Shown here in pieces: positions 22,761 to 34,952 of a stretch of DNA of 64,000 nt. The position numbers and the translations under genes are program-made. This stretch comes from Pseudorasbora parva (Eukaryota; Chordata; Actinopteri; Cypriniformes; Gobionidae), in assembly GCF_024679245.1 (NCBI RefSeq), contig NC_090178.1, forward strand, positions 15,392,713 to 15,456,712, given 5' to 3'. Each line of letters opens with the position of its first letter. Positions within the stretch are counted from its first letter, which is position 1. The notes below the pieces were generated by a model. That model was given only the letters and a program-made list of their open reading frames with translations. It did not search any database and was not told the origin of the DNA.

Positions 22761-24142
22761 CTGAAAGATAGGAAACGCAAACAGGAAAAACAAAGCAAAA
22801 CAAGACTGTTAAACCTTCAGTATTTTTGTATCATTTTCCTAGAAGGAAAAAAAGAGACCAATTTAAATGCATATCACACATAAAAGTAAATTTAGTCAAC
22901 ATTTAGAAATACACTAGCATGGAGATGCTCTCAAAGTTAACACACATAGATTAAAAGCCATTTTTGACTTCATAGGGATGACTTCATTTGACTTTCAGGT
23001 TTGTTCGTTTAATCTGTTATTATGTACTTACAGTCCTTGCAGGTGCTGCTGATATGACCTCACGCATTAAGCAGAGCAACCCATTACGGCCTGAAATGCC
23101 ACAGCAAGGTCACCTTTGTTTTTGTTCAGAGTGGCTCTGTCAAACATAAAAATGAGCATGCTTTGTGTGTCTGTCTCTCTTTGTGCTGTATGTTTATGTA
23201 AGAAATTCTGTCAAAACATTGAAAAAAAGATAAATGTGGCTAATTAAAAGAACATTTCTTTGGTAGTCGGTGTAATAGATCCCTCATTGTGAGGTCTGGG
23301 GCCGCAGATTTCTTTAACATCTCAGAGCCCCGTCCGAGATTGAATTTGACTCCTGTGAAAGCAGTTGATTTTTTACAGTTTCACAAAATTAACCTAAGCT
23401 TTATGCAGCAAGGGTGCGGGTTCTAACACAAACACATCCGCACAGATGAACACTAACACTGCTCTCACTTTCATCGTGTTTTCTGTGCATTTTTCCCCAA
23501 ATGTTATGTGTCAAAGAAAGTTAGGGATGCCTTTGGAGCGATAACACAGCAGCTTAATGTACAGGCGCATTTTGTAAAATTCCGCTATGGGGTGGAAAGT
23601 GTGAGGCAGAGGGAGCCCCTGGAGAGACGAACACAACACCACACCACACACCTGCTGTACCTTCATACTTCTGAGTGTGTGTGAGAGAGGGGATATTCCA
23701 GGCATGCTTCCCCCTTCATCAAAACATGACACGCTCCAGCTGAATGCAATTAAACGGTAAACTGGAATTAATGACCGTTGATTTAGTTGTACATAAATTG
23801 TTCAGGGCACAGTTATAGGGAGGAATTCATCGCTGTATTAACCAATGAGTGGATTAATTGGGAAATAACTTTGTTCTGGCTAAATTTGCATGCAACATAT
23901 TATACACTGCATACCAATAAATAAATATATTTAATAGGAACAATATATTTTTAAATAAATATATTTAAAGTAAATCCAAGAACAACAAAAAAGCTATACT
24001 GTACATATTTTGATGCACCCCAAACACTCTATGGAGGTGGAATGCATGGCTTTTTTTTTTTTTTTTTGCTCTGCCTGTTTTTCATTTTATTTTATATTCT
24101 GTGTAAATTTTGCTTTTGTTTAGTTTGTTTTTAAATTCTGAC
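22761..24142. other. Non-coding, apparently single-copy stretch
   Basis: No repeat partner found. The part near 23740-23900 has ATTAATTGGGAAATAA and AATTTGCATGC motifs (homeodomain-like and octamer-like), which would suit a conserved non-coding element. Confidence 0.45.
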
Positions 24143-25045
24143 TGTAACCCCTCCTGTTTGAACCGCCTGCTCAAAGCGGGACTCGTACTCGGGCCCGCCG
24201 GCATGAGAGTCAGACACTCTAACAAAGAGGCTAAAGGCTGCCACCCCTAGCGTCAGTAGCTAAAGCGTCTTTTGAGATCAGAGGAGTGAGGTTTACTCGC
24301 AGAGCAATTACTAGCTGGCCTCTGTTACACTCATCCCCCTAAACCTCACTCCCATCCGGGTCACGGCACCAATCTAACCCCTTCTGTTCGAACTGCCTGC
24401 TCAATGCGGGAATCAAACTCGGGTCCGCCGGCATGATAGTCAGTCATACTAAAAAGGAGGCTAAGACTGCGTCCTAACTACACGCAACGCAATAAGATTC
24501 CAGCGAAAAGCAACTTGTCTGTCCACACCAGACGCGATGCAACTACGAGATGCAACAAATTGATCAAAAACCCCAGCCAATCAGAACAGCATATGGGCAG
24601 GCTCTCGCGGCAAACGCATGGCATCAGAGATTAATCTTTACAGCACTCACAAGGAAATTATATGTACATATAAGTAAATAATCAAATTCACAAATATTAC
24701 ACCATTTAATACTGAGTTACTAAAACAGTCATAGAATATACTTGTTTGTTGAACGCTCTTGTTTCAATGTGTTTAATTTCAAGATCTGAGGTAAATGATC
24801 CTTTGCTGCTTTTAATATGACAAAGCTGGGAGCGCTAAATGATATTCAAAGTAACATTACACACTTTTAACATTAAATAAAGCACATAAACACTACCTGA
24901 GATTAACATCGCCATTTTTTGTGTTGTTGTTCCAGCCGCGATGTCGCACAAAAATAGAAACCGTTTCTAAAATAGATTCATCGCGTGTCGCTGCGCGTGT
25001 AGTTAAGACTGAAGGCTGCAACCTCTAGTGTCAGTCGCTAGAGGT
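24143..25045 (-). mobile_element. Second TRIM copy, split by a MITE and truncated
   Basis: Read on the minus strand this is colinear with 3598-3994. One LTR is 24143-24329 (187 bp, TGTAAC/GTTACA ends). The 43-bp internal segment is 24330-24372, and a second LTR starts at 24373 with its terminal TGTA changed to TCTA. The primer site at 24354-24371 is base-for-base the same 18-mer as in the first copy. The second LTR is interrupted at about 24470 and resumes at about 25012 with GGCTGCAACCTCTAG, then breaks near 25045. The B boxes are degraded (AGTACGAGTCC in one LTR), so this copy looks older. Confidence 0.75.
24470..25003. mobile_element. MITE inserted in the second TRIM
   Basis: CGTCCTAACTACACGCAACG at the left and the complement of CTGCGCGTGTAGT at the right form the inverted ends. 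TAAGACTG stands on both sides (24462-24469 and 25004-25011). This could be an 8-bp target duplication or an extension of the inverted repeat, because the TRIM sequence expected at the site reads GCTAAAGGCTGC. Confidence 0.65.
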
Positions 25046-26602
25046 CACTTTTCTTTAATTGTGTTATCTAATTTAGGGAATCTAGCGGGCACTAAAATTT
25101 GTTATTTCTGTTTGTTATTTTGGTCTTCTCCACTCCTAAATTAAAACCTTTTGTTTTTGGTTTTCACTTTATACTTCTGTTGTTTATAAATCACAACAGT
25201 GATTCTCAAATTTCAGTTGAATTTTGAGTGAGCGCACATTAATTTATGTTGCGGCTGGCCCTAGACGGTCATAACAACAAATTTATCAAAAACATAGTAT
25301 CCAGACATGTATAACGGTTTCCATAAAAATATTAAGCAGTCAATGTCAATATTAAGCAGTATCTTAAACTCTTCAACATTGATAATAAGAAATGTTTATT
25401 GAGCACCAAGTCAGCTTAGAATTATTTCTCAAGGATCAAGTAATGGCTGCTGAAAATTCTGCTTTGACATCACAAATAAATTCCATTTTAAAATAGAAAC
25501 CAGTTATTTTAAAATGTAATACTACATGTATTTTTATTACAGTATTTTTTATCAAGTAAATGCAGCCATGGTGAGCATAAGAGACTCAAAATGTTTCAAA
25601 ATCATTTCAAAACTGTTGAACAGGGTGCCAATTTTACCTTTTCAACACTAAAAAGAAAAGAAGATAATTTAAGAAAGCATGTTTGATTATTTATTTGTGA
25701 GAGCAGGCAATGTAACACTAAAACAGCGATAAAGATGTTTGTCACATTAGCTTGTATTCATTTTGTGCATAAATATATTTTAGTCTTTTAGAAGCCTAAT
25801 GAAATTAGTCAAAAAAGAGAAAAAGTATACTACACTATCTGCCTACTAAAAGGTAGTGGTGGATAAAGTACACAAATCAAGTAGGCCTACTTGAGTAAAA
25901 GTACATATATAGAAAATGAAGATGACTCCAGTAAAATGATCAAGTACTCCATTTTAATTTAACTTGAGTAAAAGTACAAAAGTACTTGATTTTTAATGTT
26001 TTACTTACTGATGCCTACTAGACACAAAGACAGCTCAGTCTGACATTATGAATTGTGAATTTTCAAGCCATCACTAGTCAATTAGGGCAAGTACACCTGG
26101 CACTTACTTAATATGTATAAAAAAACTAAACAAAAACTTGTAATACGCTTAAAATAATGCAAACTAGTGAAAATCAGAAAATATACCATAAAAATGAGGA
26201 AAATCTAAATGTTTAATGGCATAACTATACAATATAACAACAGATGTCACATCGGGCAAAATGTGTTAACATTTTAAGAAGAACGCAAACATATTTGGAA
26301 ACTTCTTTGTCATCGGGGAATATGCATGGCAATTATTTTTATACAGTGGGCTTAAACAGCTCCCACTTTTACAGGAGATATAGTTTATAATCTGACAGTC
26401 GTGACCTAAATATGATTTTACTTCATAATAAATCCTAAAATTATACTTTAATAGCCTAACTTTCTTTTCACGCCACCCGTCGTGTAAGCACTCAATGTCC
26501 GAAGATCTCACATTCTTGGCTCATTTTCAATCATCAAAATTAAAAGTTTCCAAAAATACTCTGATAATGTACAGACACTTGAAAAATGTAGTAGTACTTA
26601 AA
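25046..26602. other. AT-rich non-coding DNA with an AAAGTACTTGAGTA-type repeat
   Basis: At 25855-26000 there is GGTGGATAAAGTACACAAAT and TACTTGAGTAAAAGTAC repeated twice, ends that I associate with a fish repeat. The remainder has no recognisable content. Confidence 0.45.
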
Positions 26603-26887
26603 TACACTCTTAAACCTTGCTGTAGATTTCTGGGTAAATAACTGTAAAATCACCAGTATTTAGCTTTAACATCATTGGAAGGTATTTTACTGTAATATGA
26701 GGTGAGGTTTTGCTGCACTAATAATAAACTACAGTACATTACTTTCAGCGCCCATGAAGGGAAATAACTGTAAAATGTACTGGTAAATTACTGGTCTACA
26801 TTCCCATGATGTATTACTTCACAGTTTATTTCAAACTGTTTACATCTTCAGTCAGAAAACAAGGATTAATGCATTAACACACACATT

Positions 26888-27775
26888 GCCGTTTCTAGGC
26901 ATAGGCAAACTAGGCGGTCGCCTAGGGCGCCAACAGCTGGGGGGCACCAGTGAGCCCCCACCCCAACAAGATTTTTTAGTTATTTCATATATATTTTATT
27001 ATTAATATTTCATACTTTTGCTAATTCAAGGCATAATGATTAGTTGCGATTATTGGAGTGAAGTCGCCATGGTGATAGTGGCGCTGCTGTAATGAAATGA
27101 GATCATGTAGAGGGCGGCAGGGAACGTCGTCATCCGTAGCGTGCTTTAGTTTCATCATCATGAAAAGGTCAAAGCCGTTAGGGGCTCAGTATTATAAAAA
27201 GAAAAAAGAGGAAATATAAAAAAGAAAGCGAAATATACAGGTATGTTAGCCTACTTATTGGTTACTTGTTCTCTACTAAGCTGGTCGCTCTATCATAACG
27301 TTGAGCAAAACATTACACTGAATATTAGTACTGGACGGACCACACGCCATGATCATTTCAGGTGCAGAACATTATAGCATAGTTAATCTGAATAAAAAAA
27401 CATTACATCAGAGATAGCTGTTTAGTGTAAATTGATCAAGTAATACTGTCATAACCATGGGGGTCACTAGGCCCTTTTTTATGAACTTATGCCACAGCCC
27501 CCCCTAAAAAAAATATGTGATTAACCTTTAAAACATATGAAACTGGCGCGATGCTTCGGCTACGGCTTCGACCCGTCTTTTAGTCTTTGTGTCAGTGTGT
27601 TCTTCAATCCGCAGCGGCGCCGAGTGACATGGTTTTCAAGCTATTGTTATCTAATTGTATTAGACATATTAAAATACACATATGTGTCATAGAAATCAAC
27701 ATTTTCTCGGGGGACCATGCCCCCGAACCCCCCTAACATTTCTGATCTCAGTGATAATAAAACAATAGTAGATTT
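26888..27775. repeat. Interspersed repeat (CTAGGCGGTCGCCTAGGGCG)
   Basis: This begins with the palindromic TAGGCGGTCGCCTAGGGCGCC and contains a CCCCCGAACCCCCC tract near 27720-27738. Non-coding; class not assigned and limits approximate. Confidence 0.4.
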
Positions 27776-28842
27776 ATATTTTTTCAGACTGAAAATGAAT
27801 CGCACAGCTACAAGTAAGTAAATAATTCAAATATTTGTGTTTTTAAAATACATAATGTAAAGTTAGATGGTTTGCATGGTTTGAAATCGCTTCCTGATCA
27901 GCAAGTTTTTTAGCCTCTCCTCACAACTCGTCACTAAGTAATATCCCTTTGTGTAGACATTTTTTTCCTGGAGTAACTGCATTTATCAGCAATTGAACTC
28001 TTGCTGATAAACAACTTGTCTTATCATTGCTTCCGTTTTTCTTAGTTAGTCAGGATTTGCCACAATGTACAGCAATTTGCCTTTTCACCAACTAACTTTA
28101 TTATACAAAACAACTCCAACATAGGGCAAATTTCTTTCCAAAGAACTTCAACCTGAATGTCAGTGGAAAATGATCTACATTTACCAGTCACACCAAGGCT
28201 CATCATGCTTTGTAAGTATGAAATATATGGTAAATAATTAATGTGTTTTGGTAGTTTTTATGGTGAGAACAAATTTCACAAGATAGCCTTCTAAATTCAT
28301 CTAAGTGGATGAAAGTCACACACATTTCATTGATGAGCAGTTGGATTTCTCAGTGGCACTGCATGTGTTTTTCAGTGTCTTCCATGTATTTAACATTGAA
28401 TACCAAGAGTCAGCCAGTGCCAGATTAGAACTCATTGAAAGGTACATGTGCAATCATGTAACATGAGTTTGCCACAGTTGTGCAATTTATTTTTATGTAT
28501 ATTATTTCGTAGTATGTTTTTTCTGAACGGTTTGATTTGTTACTCCATTTCTGAAATAGCTGTTGTCTGATTCATTCAACAGGTTTTTAGTGAGGATTAA
28601 TCCTGAGGGGACAAAGTGTGCTTCCAAAGCTGGAACTAGCCGTAAAACTGTCACCTGTTAAGAAAGATTCAAAACATAAATCCACTTTTACATACATTTT
28701 TGTAGTGGCTCACTAAATTTGAGTGGAAAACACAACTAACTGAAAGCATTTTTGTTAATGTTTTACTTGTACAGATATAAGAAGTTCATTTAATTTGTGT
28801 TAACATAAATAACCTGAGGGTCATTAGTGGCTGAGATGTAGA

Positions 28843-29190
28843 TTTGCCGTATCTGGTCGGCAAAACCCAGAACACATCTTCCCTTTTTAAGAATGACTTC
28901 AGTGCCGTTCTTTGTCCTTTTCTCAGAGAAAAGCCTAACTCCAAGTCTTCCAGAGTCGCGGTCAAAGCTGATTCGAAAGACCGCCGTTCGTCAGGTTCTG
29001 TGTTACTAGAAGCACGCAAACGCAACACGGCTGTCGTCATTATGGCCCCGCCCACCGTCTTAATACACGATGTGATTGTTTCGGCAAGAGTTAGGCGAAT
29101 ACAGCTCAGAAGGGTATTGAGAGTTGCTAGACGACACTTGCGGGCAGATTAAATTTGCTGACGCTAGGGTTAGCCTAGATTTCTAGGCTA
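28843..29190 (-). pseudogene. RecQ-motif repeat, copy 1 (helicase fragment)
   Basis: The minus strand reads SFESALTATLEDLELGFSLR, then KSFLKREDVFWVLPTRYGKS, across about 28850-29000. This resembles motifs 0 and I of a RecQ-type superfamily II helicase. The Walker A motif keeps GKS but has R where G is usual. The segment ends at the repeat terminus TAGCCTAGATTTCTAGGCTA, and the other end is broken just after motif I. No further helicase motifs are present, so this is a captured or residual exon in a repeat, not a gene. Confidence 0.6.
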
Positions 29191-29517
29191 CAATAGATAC
29201 GCATCTAAGTAATAAAGTCAATTTGTGTAATGATTCAAATGTTCTTTATATTTTGTATTGAAGTAACATGACAAAATGCTTCATAAGTTTAAGAGTACCA
29301 CAATGAGTACTGAATTATAAATTATTTTAATGTATATGCAGTACAGTAATTAACTGAACCACTGCTGCCAGTTATCAACTGTAATGCCTGATTTACGGTA
29401 TAAAACTGGCAACACTGTTGCTAGTTAGTCACTGTAACAGATTCTTTACAGTAACTAGCTGGCAACAGTGTTGCCAGTATTTTACTTATAAAAAACCTGG
29501 TAAGGTTTAAAAGTGTA

Positions 29518-30427
29518 GATTAGCAAAGTAAAAAAATAAATAAAATACTGCTAAATGGTTCTGTACCAAAAATGGCATGTATATAGAAAAAATGCATTTA
29601 CTGCCCACAGTACATCTTATAGTATTATCAGTGTAGTGTTTTGCTATTTGGCCATTATACAGCCATTATGTCGGTCTTATTCTCCTGTTCTCGAGTTCCA
29701 TTTCACTCGTTCTCTCTCCCAGTAACACTAGCCTCATCTGTAAAAACAGATTCGACTCTCACAAATCCAAATCTGCACAATTAATCAGGAGCTGGGCCAT
29801 GAACAGTGCTGGGCTTGCTTAAGGCAGACTGTGTAGACAGGCTCAATTTCATAAGTTGTGTTTTCTCTTTTTTCTGTAACTGTATCTGTTGAACATCATT
29901 TCACTGGTTCAGTGTGAGACAGTAGAGCCACCAGCAGAAATCTATTCTCGTTCCCAGAGATAATTCATTTTTAAATACAGGAGTGCAGCTTCGGCTATTT
30001 AACACACACCCCAGACGAAGAAGAACTGTTAGGATCTGACCTGGGTCAATGTCTGGAGTGAGAAGATTCAGAACTTTTCCCACCCTGGACAGACAATCCA
30101 TAGCTTGTGCTCCCCAAATGCACCGACAAAGGTGAATGAAAGCAAACGTGTTTGGAAAGTACGCAGAACAAAAGCAATATTGAGGGGTGAAGAAGGGAGG
30201 AAAACTCAAAGGGGTCAACCTCACATCCCCTGAATAATTTTTTTTAAAAAAAGTCATGTTCACAACATGGCCGGTGTGATTAAATGACATGGAAGCATGT
30301 TCACTATCAAAAAAAAATGATGTCAATTAGTCTGGGAGTTTTTCCTGAAAAAAATAATTATCAAACTAATGTCCAGATTTAAAAAAGAAAAATCTATACA
30401 TCCAGGTATAGGCTAACAGGGAATATT
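29518..30427. other. Non-coding stretch
   Basis: No repeat partner. A 141-codon minus-strand frame at 29901-30326 has no recognisable domain and unremarkable composition, so I treat it as chance. Confidence 0.45.
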
Positions 30428-30679
30428 CACAGAACTTTCTCACTGCTTCGTGAAGCGCAGGAGCTTAATGAATCAGCGTATCGTTTCATGATTCGGATCA
30501 CGTGTCAAACCGCCAAACTGCTGAAATCACGTGACTTTTGCGATCTGAACAGTTGTTTCAATACACTGATTCATAACAGTTCGAAAAACGTTCGAAGATG
30601 AACGGAGGTCTTACAGGTGTGAACGACATGAGTGTAATTAATGACAGAATTTTCATTTTTGGGTAAACTAACCCTTTAA
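30428..30679. mobile_element. Foldback element FB1, right half only
   Basis: This matches the right portion of FB1: GATTCGGATCACGTGTCAAA, GAACGGAGGTCTTACAGGTG and the terminus GGGTAAACTAACCCTTTAA. The left arm is absent. Confidence 0.7.
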
Positions 30680-30991
30680 TGGGAATGTTAGCAAAACAAT
30701 CCCACATTTTTACTAGCTGGGATCCTATGCTGCATTGTTTGTGTAAATAACTGTGTATGTTTTCAAGCCAACAATTTGGAGTTGGCCTTATAGGGGGCAT
30801 GGCAGGAGAAATAAAATGTGCCTTGATTTTTGACATATAAGAAGTCTTTGTACCATTAAAACATTCTGCAAGTTTCATAGCTCAAAACATCCCCCTTATT
30901 ATAAACAAGGCCTTAATTTAATCAAGCTCCAAAAACATCTTGTTTGGATAGATCTGACGCTACATTTTGATGTTCGCAAATTTGTCCTGCA

Positions 30992-31240
30992 CAGAGTCTT
31001 GACCTCAACCCGCTAGAACACCTTTGGGATGAATTAGAGCGGAGACTGCGAACCAGGCCTTCTCGTCCAACATCAGTGCTTGAGCTCACAAATGCGCCTC
31101 TAAAAGAATGGTCAAAAATTTGCATAAACACACTCCTAAACCTTGTGGAAAGTCTTCCCAGAAGAGTTGAAGCTGTTATAGCTGCAGAGGGTGGCCAACT
31201 CCATATTAAACACTATGGATTAAGAATGGGATGTCATTAA
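30992..31240 (+). pseudogene. Tc1/mariner transposase C-terminal fragment
   Basis: An uninterrupted 82-codon reading stretch ends at a TAA at 31238-31240. It opens with QSLDLNPLEHLWDELERRL, the DD34E region with the catalytic glutamate. It continues with PSRPTSVLELTNAPLKEWSK and NTLLNLVESLPRRVEAVIAA, the standard C-terminal end of fish Tc1-like transposases. Everything upstream is missing, including both catalytic aspartates, so it is a 5'-truncated remnant. Its sequence differs from the two pseudogenes at 18.9 and 54.1 kb, so it is a separate lineage. Confidence 0.85.
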
Positions 31241-32842
31241 AGTTCATGTGCATGTAAAGTCCGGCATCCCAAAACTTATATAGTGTAAACAGTATTCATG
31301 ATTTTTTTGTGTGTGTGTGAAAAAAAACGTTATTAATCATATTAAAATCATTAAAAAAAAAAACATGTCATGACCCCTTTAATATGAAACTACAAGCACA
31401 ATTACAAAGTACAAACTTCTGTGCAATCACTTCACCTTATCAACCTAAAATCCAGCGATATCATATGAACTTGTGCAATGCAATTTACACTAAATTGTGC
31501 AATGTTATCATGTGCATTACTAAAACAAATTATTTTAGAAAACAAGTATTTGTTAAGGGAACGTAACCCTTGTGGGATGCGTAAATAAACTGCTGCTCCA
31601 TGGTGAGAAAATACCCTTGCTGGGATTACAGTTCATACCTGCAAATATCATTCATTCTGAGTCCACCCCCGGATACTGTGACATATGAAATTGAAGTGGA
31701 GGGGGGAAGAATGCACAGTTCGATATAGCTCAGCGGGAGAGAAAACTGTCCAGGCCCTGCCTGTAACCACATTAACTGCAGCAAACTTGGATGGAAATCA
31801 AAAAAGGCAAGAGTGGGCAACCCACCCCCCACCATCACCACCCCGACTACCACCTTTTCCCACATTCTGTTGTTTTTGGCTAGGGAAATATTTCACACAA
31901 TGAAACTCTTCTCAAAACAATCAGCACACCAGACAATATCCCAAAGTGTACACTCCTCTGGAAGAAAAATAAATGAAAGCTCTTGTTTGGGTTAAGTCTT
32001 CAAAGAAAATAAAGTCGAAATCCATCGGAACAGACGGTCACTGTAGGGTTTGTGTGATTGGATAAGGATCGTAGTTTTTGTAGTGTTGCCATTCGGTGCA
32101 TTTGTAATTTCAAATCCGCTGAAATGAGGGATGAAATCTGACCATCAACAGACAGACTTAAGTCTTGACAAAAGAGAGGGACTTTGCAATAGTGGCAAAG
32201 TGGATCATGAACACGCCACATCAATGAGATTCAAAATAGGACAAAAAATAGGTATTAACTATGATTTCTACAGCTACAGCCTTTGCGATACAACTGGATA
32301 TGACTTATGATATTGACATATCATTACCAGGCCAGTGGAAAGTCAGAGAGTGCTCTTTTCGAGCCAGCGAGAGGTCACGCGCAAAGGCAGAATTTAGCGG
32401 TTGTTCTCATGTGGTCTTTTCTAGAATGTTTTCTTTTAAATGTCATGTTCTGAAGAAAGTTACAAGCAGTCTGGAATTTCCAGCAGCTGTTTTTCCCTAG
32501 TGACTAAGGTTGTGGAAATCAATACCCCACAAAACTGGGCATTTGTAAATGCACTCATAACCACACAACTGGGTCACAGCTAAAACTAGCATTTCATAAT
32601 CAATTAAACAATTTGATCAATCTGAACCAGTGCAACACAGCACCAAGGTTTCCAACTCATCATGCTGTACGTTCAAAACACAGGAAGATCTTTTTCAGAT
32701 TGATCTATCTATTCACAAAGGGGTGAAAATCTGGTTCAAATTCTCATTTCACTAAACGTTTCCTTTAGTACTTTTGAAGAAGCAATCATTTGTTTATATA
32801 TGGTACACAAATACAAATTTTAAAGTACAATATTAAAAAAAG
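31241..32842. other. Non-coding, apparently single-copy stretch
   Basis: No convincing coding frame or repeat partner in the window. Confidence 0.45.
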
Positions 32843-33842
32843 CTGCAAGCAGCGATGAAAGGGCCTTTGCACCCGGGGCCAAACAGAGCACAGTAGGCAA
32901 TATGCATTTAAGTATATAAAAATAGGGGGACTACATCAGTCATTTTTATTTGCCATACTTCCTGCTATCAGCTGGTGGCGCTATGACTATAACAAAATGT
33001 TGGCGTGTTGATGTCTTCAGGCTAGGGTTCTTATAAACGTGACACTTGAGGCTGATTGAACATTGTATAGCTTCATGATAATAGCATACTTTAGCACTCA
33101 GGTAAGTGTTGCTAGCATGTTTTAGAAAGTGTCTAGCATGTTTAGTACTCAATTGCATATTTTAGTATGTTGCTAGTATAGTGCATCACAGTACTAAACA
33201 TGTCACTCCTATACCCAGTGGGTGGCGCTATTACTATAACAGAATGTCATGTAGGTGTGTTTAGGGCAGGACTATTCTCAAACATGTGATGTCTGGTGCA
33301 GGTTAGAGTTACAACAACTTCCTGTTTCGTGACGTTAATCGCCACCACGAATATACCCTTCAGCGGAAACTCAAGATCTTTACCATTTAATCGCAAAGGC
33401 CTTTAGATTACACTGACTAAATATAATTTTCATGATCTCCATGAGAAGTTTGTTGGAGTACAACGACAAAACTGCAAATATTTTGCAGAACAAAATCGAA
33501 ATATCTCACTTTCTGTTGGGCTTTTATATTTTGCTCCCATGGACTTTTTTTGTGGGTATTGGGCTGTTACATGTGTCTACTGATTTTCATACTTGCGTGA
33601 AACGTAGCGTGAATAAAACTTAATTGAAATTTTATAGGTGGCGATATCGAGCCATTTTGCCACACCTAATTCTGAAACTCTTATGAGATGTACATTTTCA
33701 CCACTTCTGACACATTTGAAAAGTTTTATGAGATTTCAAGCATGTTTAGGCCCTCAAAAATGTGATTCATTTTAGAGAATAATAATAATAGACAGAGCAA
33801 TTCCAAAAGGGTCCTCACACCATCAGTGCTTGCATGGGCCCT
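32843..33842. mobile_element. Interspersed repeat (GCTGCAAGCAGCGATGAAAG ... TTGCATGGGCCCT)
   Basis: The left end GCTGCAAGCAGCGATGAAAGGGCC has a partly complementary right end GTGCTTGCATGGGCCC. Within it, a GGTGGCGCTATGACTATAAC-type block occurs at about 32973 and 33221 as a degenerate direct repeat. I recognise it as a common cyprinid non-coding repeat; the transposon class is unknown. Confidence 0.65.
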
Positions 33843-34440
33843 AAATACAATATTAAGGTGTCATTAATCTATTAAATAAAGCATTATTAAATACATCTAG
33901 TCGTGAACAGTTCATATTACATTGGTTTAAACCTCACAAACAGTGTTATTAACTTAAACTATTAAAAATAGCTTTCAGTAACTGAAATAAAGTGTCACTG
34001 TTAACCCTATTGCTCAAAATACTTAATTGGATTGAGTCGGACAAACTTAAACAAATTAGTTCAATTAAATTAACTTTCATGAGTATATATAATTATCTTT
34101 TTCTTTTGTGTTCACAGCAGTTCCTCTCTGCTCCCGGCCCTAGCTGACAAGCGTGCTGCCCGTCTCAGTGTTCTCCAATATAGAAACGACTCCAACATCG
34201 CTCACTATTTGCCAGCAATGATGTCAAGGGTCTCACACGCCAGATCCAAGAGCAGTACACGCAGGACCTTAGTGAGAAGGTAGAACGGTGTGCAGAACGG
34301 TATGGGGACATATGTAGCACGTAAAGTCGCATCAATGAAGCACTGGGTTAAAATATTCGCTCAGGAGCACTCTGTAAGATTACATAAAATTAGAACAGCT
34401 TTCTATCTGTACCTGAGACTTATTTTCCTCAACATGTTAA
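33843..34440. other. Non-coding stretch with a coding-like segment
   Basis: TTTCTTTTGTGTTCACAG at about 34101-34118 resembles a splice acceptor. It is followed by about 150 bases of balanced composition in which one frame stays open to a TAG near 34283. No homology recognised. Confidence 0.35.
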
Positions 34441-34952
34441 CCTGACAAGCCAGATCAAGTTGTTTGGTCTGGAAAATCACCATTGACAGCTCAATCCGAG
34501 GGGCTGGAGAATCGGTTGTCTTTCAAACTCCCTCTATACGCGATAGGATAGTGCAACCAGCCAGAGCAACAAAGGTGAAGCCGGAGCTAGCTGACAGATT
34601 AAACTTTCACCGTATCCGGTCGGCAAAACTCCGAACACATCTTCCCTTTTTTAAGAATGACTTCAGTGCCTTTCATTGTTCTTTTCTCAGAGAAAACCTT
34701 AACTCCAAGTCTTCCTGTTGCGGTCAAAGCTGAATCGAAAGACCACCGTTTGCCAGCTTCTGTGTTTACTAGAAGCGCGCAAGCGCAACTCTGCCGTCAT
34801 GTTAAGCCCCGTCCACCGACTCTATACACGATGTGATTGGCCCATCAAAATTGGCCTCAGAGTTTGGTTTTTACACCTCAGAAGGTATTGAGAGTTGCTA
34901 GATGAGACTCGCGGCAGTTTAGATTTGCTGCCGCTAGGATGTGTCTAGAAGC
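34441..34952 (-). pseudogene. RecQ-motif repeat, copy 2
   Basis: This is the minus-strand version of 49116-49644: CCTGACAAGCCAGATCAAG at the left and TAGGATGTGTCTAGA at the right. The helicase-like segment near 34610-34720 reads DVFGVLPTGYGESLI, with an upstream frame disturbed by an extra base in the CCCTTTTTT run. It is non-functional as a gene. Confidence 0.6.

Larger units (their letters stand above)
26603..29517. mobile_element. 2.9 kb TIR element (TACACTCTTAAACCTTGC ends) with nested repeats
   Basis: TACACTCTTAAACCTTGC at the left is mirrored by AAGGTTTAAAAGTGTA at the right. ACTGTAAAAT and TTTACAGTAA motifs recur near both ends. Nested in it are a GTTTCTAGGCATAGGCAAAC repeat from about 26888 and the RecQ-motif repeat at 28843-29190. 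No transposase frame survives. Confidence 0.65.

Noticed and set aside
29901..30326. 141-codon minus-strand frame
   Set aside because: No domain or repeat content recognised; length alone is not enough in 64 kb.
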